DNA of 64,000 nucleotides, from assembly GCA_963854835.1 (NCBI GenBank), contig OY978525.1, positions 87,417,671-87,481,670 on the forward strand, given 5' to 3'. Below, one piece after another: positions 60,499 to 64,000 of this stretch. Origin of the DNA: Megamerina dolium. Taxonomy: Eukaryota > Arthropoda > Insecta > Diptera > Megamerinidae. Both the position numbers and the translations under genes were made by a program. Numbering within the stretch: the stretch's first letter is position 1; each line of letters opens with the position of its first letter. Below the pieces are notes generated by a model. That model was not told the origin of the DNA. It saw only the letters and a list, made by a program, of their open reading frames with translations, and ran no database searches.

Positions 60499-62935
60499 AA
60501 TTCTAACTTATCAGCTATCATTGCAAGCATTTGGTACATTGAAAATTCGCAAGTCAAACAAGAAACAGCTATATAACGACAACAAGTAACCATTTAGTGG
60601 TTTGGGTTGGCGGAATCATGGCAAATATTTTGCTAGAATTGTAACTTTTCATGCATCCATCAAAACCACTAAAAATGCTTCATAACGAATATGTGCTTTG
60701 TTGTTACCTTTGTTGAACGAATTCGTTTACGAAAAACATTATAATAATACCAAAACAAAATGAATTACATTTATTATGGCGTTCTGTTAATTGAGGTTCT
60801 TGTTCTTACGAGTAAATTTGTGCGACAGCGCTCCTTTCTGGGTGTGAAATACCTCGCAACACCACACTTTGTAGTGGAGTTTTATTTAAAACGCTATTAA
60901 GAGAAATTGTTTTATATTTTTTTGTTGTTGTTAAGTCTAAACTTTTTTTTGCAGTCGCATATAAGCCGCATAGTGTCTGTAGTTTACTGAAGTACATATT
61001 AACATTTTTACATAAGTATGAAGTAGCTCTGATGAAATTTTATAGTGGCTTTTAATTTTATAGTTCAGGAACTGCAATTATAAAATGGCAACATCAAAAC
61101 CAACAGCAACAATTATTGTACATTTGTAGTGTAAAGTGCGTAAAAAGGAATTATCAAATTATGTATGCCTAAAAGTGCTATTTAGTAAATGGCACTTTAT
61201 TTGCAATTCTCCCTATATCGTGCGTATTAATGTATGTAACACTTGAAATTGCAGTCATTTGACTATCCGGTTTTTTTTTATAGTATTATGTTAATATATT
61301 TACATATAGAAATTGTGCGTGGCTTGTTGGCAGTATATATGATATTATTCGTTTTCTAAAATTAGACAATTGAGGACTGTGGTTGGTAAATATCGAAAGT
61401 AAACGATTAACTTTTTGATCAGCCGCTCATTATGCATTAATCCAATTAATCCAAATTTTGTACATTGTACGATTTTAAGCGACTTCAGAAGTTCTTTAGA
61501 CCACTGAGATATGTTGCATAGAATTTATTGAATACATGTATTTTTCGAAATTTCAACTCAATTCTCTTGTTTTCTTTTCATTTTGGTAAGAAGTGTAATT
61601 AAACATTTCTTTCTGATGCAATTCTTTTGTAAATATCTTTTAATGCATATTTTTGTTGTGTTTTTTTTTTTTTTTTGGTATCTTAATGTAAATCAATAGT
61701 GTTGTGACATGAGATTCTCATAAAAAACCGCATATTGAAATTAAAATTTCCAAACCCCAAAGGAAATTTTAATTTCAATATGTGGTTGTTTACTCGATAC
61801 ATATGCACATAGTTATAACGGTTGCATTGATATTGATAGTAATACACGCTCTGCAAATACATAAGTACATTCATATTAAAATCGCATTAATAAGTATTAT
61901 CTAAATTATAAGCTATTCTCATTTGTTGGCCACCAAAATTATTTCGTTTGATTTCATTTAGAATGGAACACAAACAAATTGCGGTAATGCGGTGTAACAG
62001 TATGTAGGAGGTACGTATATCTATAGCATGTATTTGAAACGCTTTTTGGTTTGGTGGAAAATCACATTGCACTACGAGTATTATTAAATGATGTGCGCTT
62101 GCTTTAGCATTGATTATTATGCGGGTACACAAATGAGTTGGTTGAAATGGTTCATTGTTTTTGTCTGGTTTGGTTAAGTGACATACATACGAGTACATAT
62201 GCAGGTACTATCATAATGCCTAGTTAAATTCTGAAACTTTAACGTAAACTACAACGATAAATGACGTCTGCGGTATTGTTATTGCAAAAAGTAATTTCGA
62301 TTAAATTTCTATAAAACTAAACAACAAATATGTTCCGTAATATTGGTTTTTACGAAATAGAAATTCAGAAAAAAAAAACATAATTAATATTAAATACCGT
62401 TACAACATAAGCACTCAACGCAATCGAAGAGCATGTACTTAAGTACACCCAAAACATTAACGAGACATATTCATAGAAACTTTTAGACGAATAGTACATA
62501 GGTACATATATCCGATACATACATATGCATATGGAGTATGAGGGTTGTATTGTACTTATACACCTAGTCCTGAGCTGACAATATGAGTTTTGTTGTTCTA
62601 AAACTCATTTTATTTGTCAATAAATAATAGATAATAGCAGTCAAAATTTAGAACATTTTTTAATTTACTTTCATTTTGCATTTGTAAAGAAAAGCAACCT
62701 GATGATCTTATTTGCGTGTATTGTATATTTTTGAATAAACAAATATTTACAAAATGCATAAATAAAAATATTGAAATCATTATCTATAGAGAAAAAATGC
62801 AATATAATTTCACGTGTAATGACTTTGCTTACCCGCGTGACATAAAATCAGTAACACATGTATATTAAACGAGTAAAGAATATTAATATGTAATTAATCA
62901 AATGATATTGTCGTCTGGTAATAGATAATCTTTAC

Positions 62936-62940
<5 letters not shown>
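60499..62940. other. AT-rich region, no gene recognised
   Basis: Contains the hairpin at 61726-61787. Otherwise no exon or repeat end was recognised. Confidence 0.4.
61726..61787. other. Near-perfect 26-bp hairpin, small-RNA-precursor-like
   Basis: The 5' arm (AACCGCATATTGAAATTAAA then ATTTCC, 61726-61751) and 3' arm (61762-61787) are complementary except for one position that is G-U in RNA if the plus strand is transcribed. The loop is ten bases, aaaccccaaa. Weak pairing extends a few bases further. It has no flanking TA or other duplication that I can see. Confidence 0.5.
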
Positions 62941-63027
<87 letters not shown>

Positions 63028-63152
63028 TAAATATATGTATATATATGTATGTATATATATATGTATATATATTTATATATATAATATATGTATATATGTA
63101 TATATTATATATGTGTATATATATACATATATCTATATATATATATATATAT
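62939..63152. repeat. Long TA microsatellite, partly degenerate, abutting a mariner
   Basis: A pure TA run to about 63024, then TA with TATG and TATC variants to about 63152, where it meets the truncated 3' end of the mariner at GTCTCC. Confidence 0.92.
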
Positions 63153-64000
63153 AGTCTCCTTTTAATTCGACACACTCAGTAAGACGATATTCCAACATCT
63201 GAATAATACGATTTCGGGAACCACTCAAAATACGCGTTAGTTTCGTCAATCACTTCTTCGTTTGAGCTGAATCTTTTTCCTGCGAGCCATTTTTTCAAGT
63301 TTGGAGACAGAAAAAGTTACTAGGAGCTAAATCTGGACTATAAGGTGGATGATCAACCAATTCGAAGTGTATTTCACGTAATTTTAGCATCGTATTTAAT
63401 GCTAAAATTACGGCTAATGAACCGGTGCGTTGTCTTGAAGAAAGAGCACTTTTTTCTTCTTTAAATGTGGTCCTTTTTTCTTGATTGCATCATTCAATTG
63501 ATCCAATAATGCACGATAATACTTTCCTGTGATTGTGGATCCTTTTTCAAGATAATCGATAAGCAATATTCCGAGTGCATCTCAAAATACAGTGGCCATA
63601 ACCTTGCCAGTCGATTTCACTGCTTTCGCCTTCTTCGGAGCACTTCCACCAGCTTCCACCCATTGTTTCGATTGATTTTTGGTTTCAGGTGTGTAGTGGT
63701 GGATCCACGTTTCATCAACAGTTATTAATCGACTCCAAAAATCAACAGGATTACGCTTTAACATGTCCACACACCGCTGTGAAGTGGTCTCTCGAACTCG
63801 TTTTTTTTCGACACTGAGCAAACGCGGCACCCATCTTGGCGATAGCTTTTTTATATGCAAATGTTCATGCAAAATGTTGAACGAACGTTCATATGAGATG
63901 TTTAGCATTTCAACAATCCCACGCAACTTGACTCGTCGATCATTCATAACGATATCGAGGATTTTCTTCATATTTTCTTCAGTAACCACCTCTTTTGGCC
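63151..64000 (-). pseudogene. Second mariner transposase copy, truncated at its 3' end, running off the window
   Basis: Same family as 6368-7624, inverted. The clean frame 63582-63989 includes the HTH region (VMNDRRVKLRGIVEMLNISY), which keeps the seven residues missing from the other copy, and VDETWIHHYT with the first Asp. At about 63580 the Trp codon of VFWD has become TGA, so the frame stops. Downstream, the second motif region near 63430 carries a small duplication. The 3' end and terminal repeat are replaced by the TA microsatellite. Confidence 0.88.

Noticed and set aside
62894..63175. Open frame of Tyr-Ile repeats on the minus strand
   Set aside because: It is only the translation of a TA microsatellite.

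Overview
This 64 kb window is AT-rich, intron-bearing insect DNA. The three host genes and the transposon types (mariner, a rosa-like DD41D mariner, Tc1, and RTE-like, Jockey-like and R1/LOA-like retrotransposons) point to a higher dipteran. A tephritid fruit fly fits well, but the sequence does not fix the species.

Three host genes are supported by spliced exons whose phases match. (1) On the + strand, 11607-14453, the 3' five exons of a Ttd14-like gene (TRPL translocation defect 14); the 5' P-loop exons are not in the window. (2) On the - strand, 19474-23736, a complete five-exon PIG-O-like GPI ethanolamine phosphate transferase 3 of 1095 codons. (3) On the - strand, 29876-39202, the last eight coding exons of a Src42A-like tyrosine kinase (all of SH2 and the kinase domain); the SH3/N-terminal exons were not found and probably lie past 64000. 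Ttd14 and PIG-O are convergent. PIG-O and the Src gene are in tandem on the - strand.

Most of the rest is mobile DNA in layers. 1-2058: an RTE-like fragment with a 10-bp target duplication inside an older dispersed repeat. 3739-4196: a TTAA-flanked MITE. 5660-6009: a tRNA-derived SINE. 6368-7624: a mariner. 8396-9830: a Tc1 element interrupted by an RTE 3' end. 12330-12900: a mariner relic in a Ttd14 intron. 16688-17935: a second copy of the dispersed repeat, with an internal tandem duplication. 18436-18832: an R1/LOA-like 3' end. The Src introns hold two more SINEs, two TA-flanked MITEs and a DD41D relic. 39690-42613: an RTE relic, then a TTAA element carrying a Jockey-like insertion with an altered catalytic motif. 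43216-43582: a fifth SINE. 48231-64000: a deleted mariner, a DD41D mariner with both ends, a Harbinger-like element, a third TTAA element, a DD41D fragment, a hairpin-like MITE, a possible hAT MITE and a second mariner copy running off the window end.

The most interesting unexplained signals are two long hairpins (61726-61787 and about 37506-37605) that resemble small-RNA precursors, three TTAA-flanked elements that start with five Gs and look related, a SINE family with five copies (four with clear target duplications), and an orphan exon-like block at 54986-55055. There is no sign of a CRISPR array, prokaryotic operon or viral genome.
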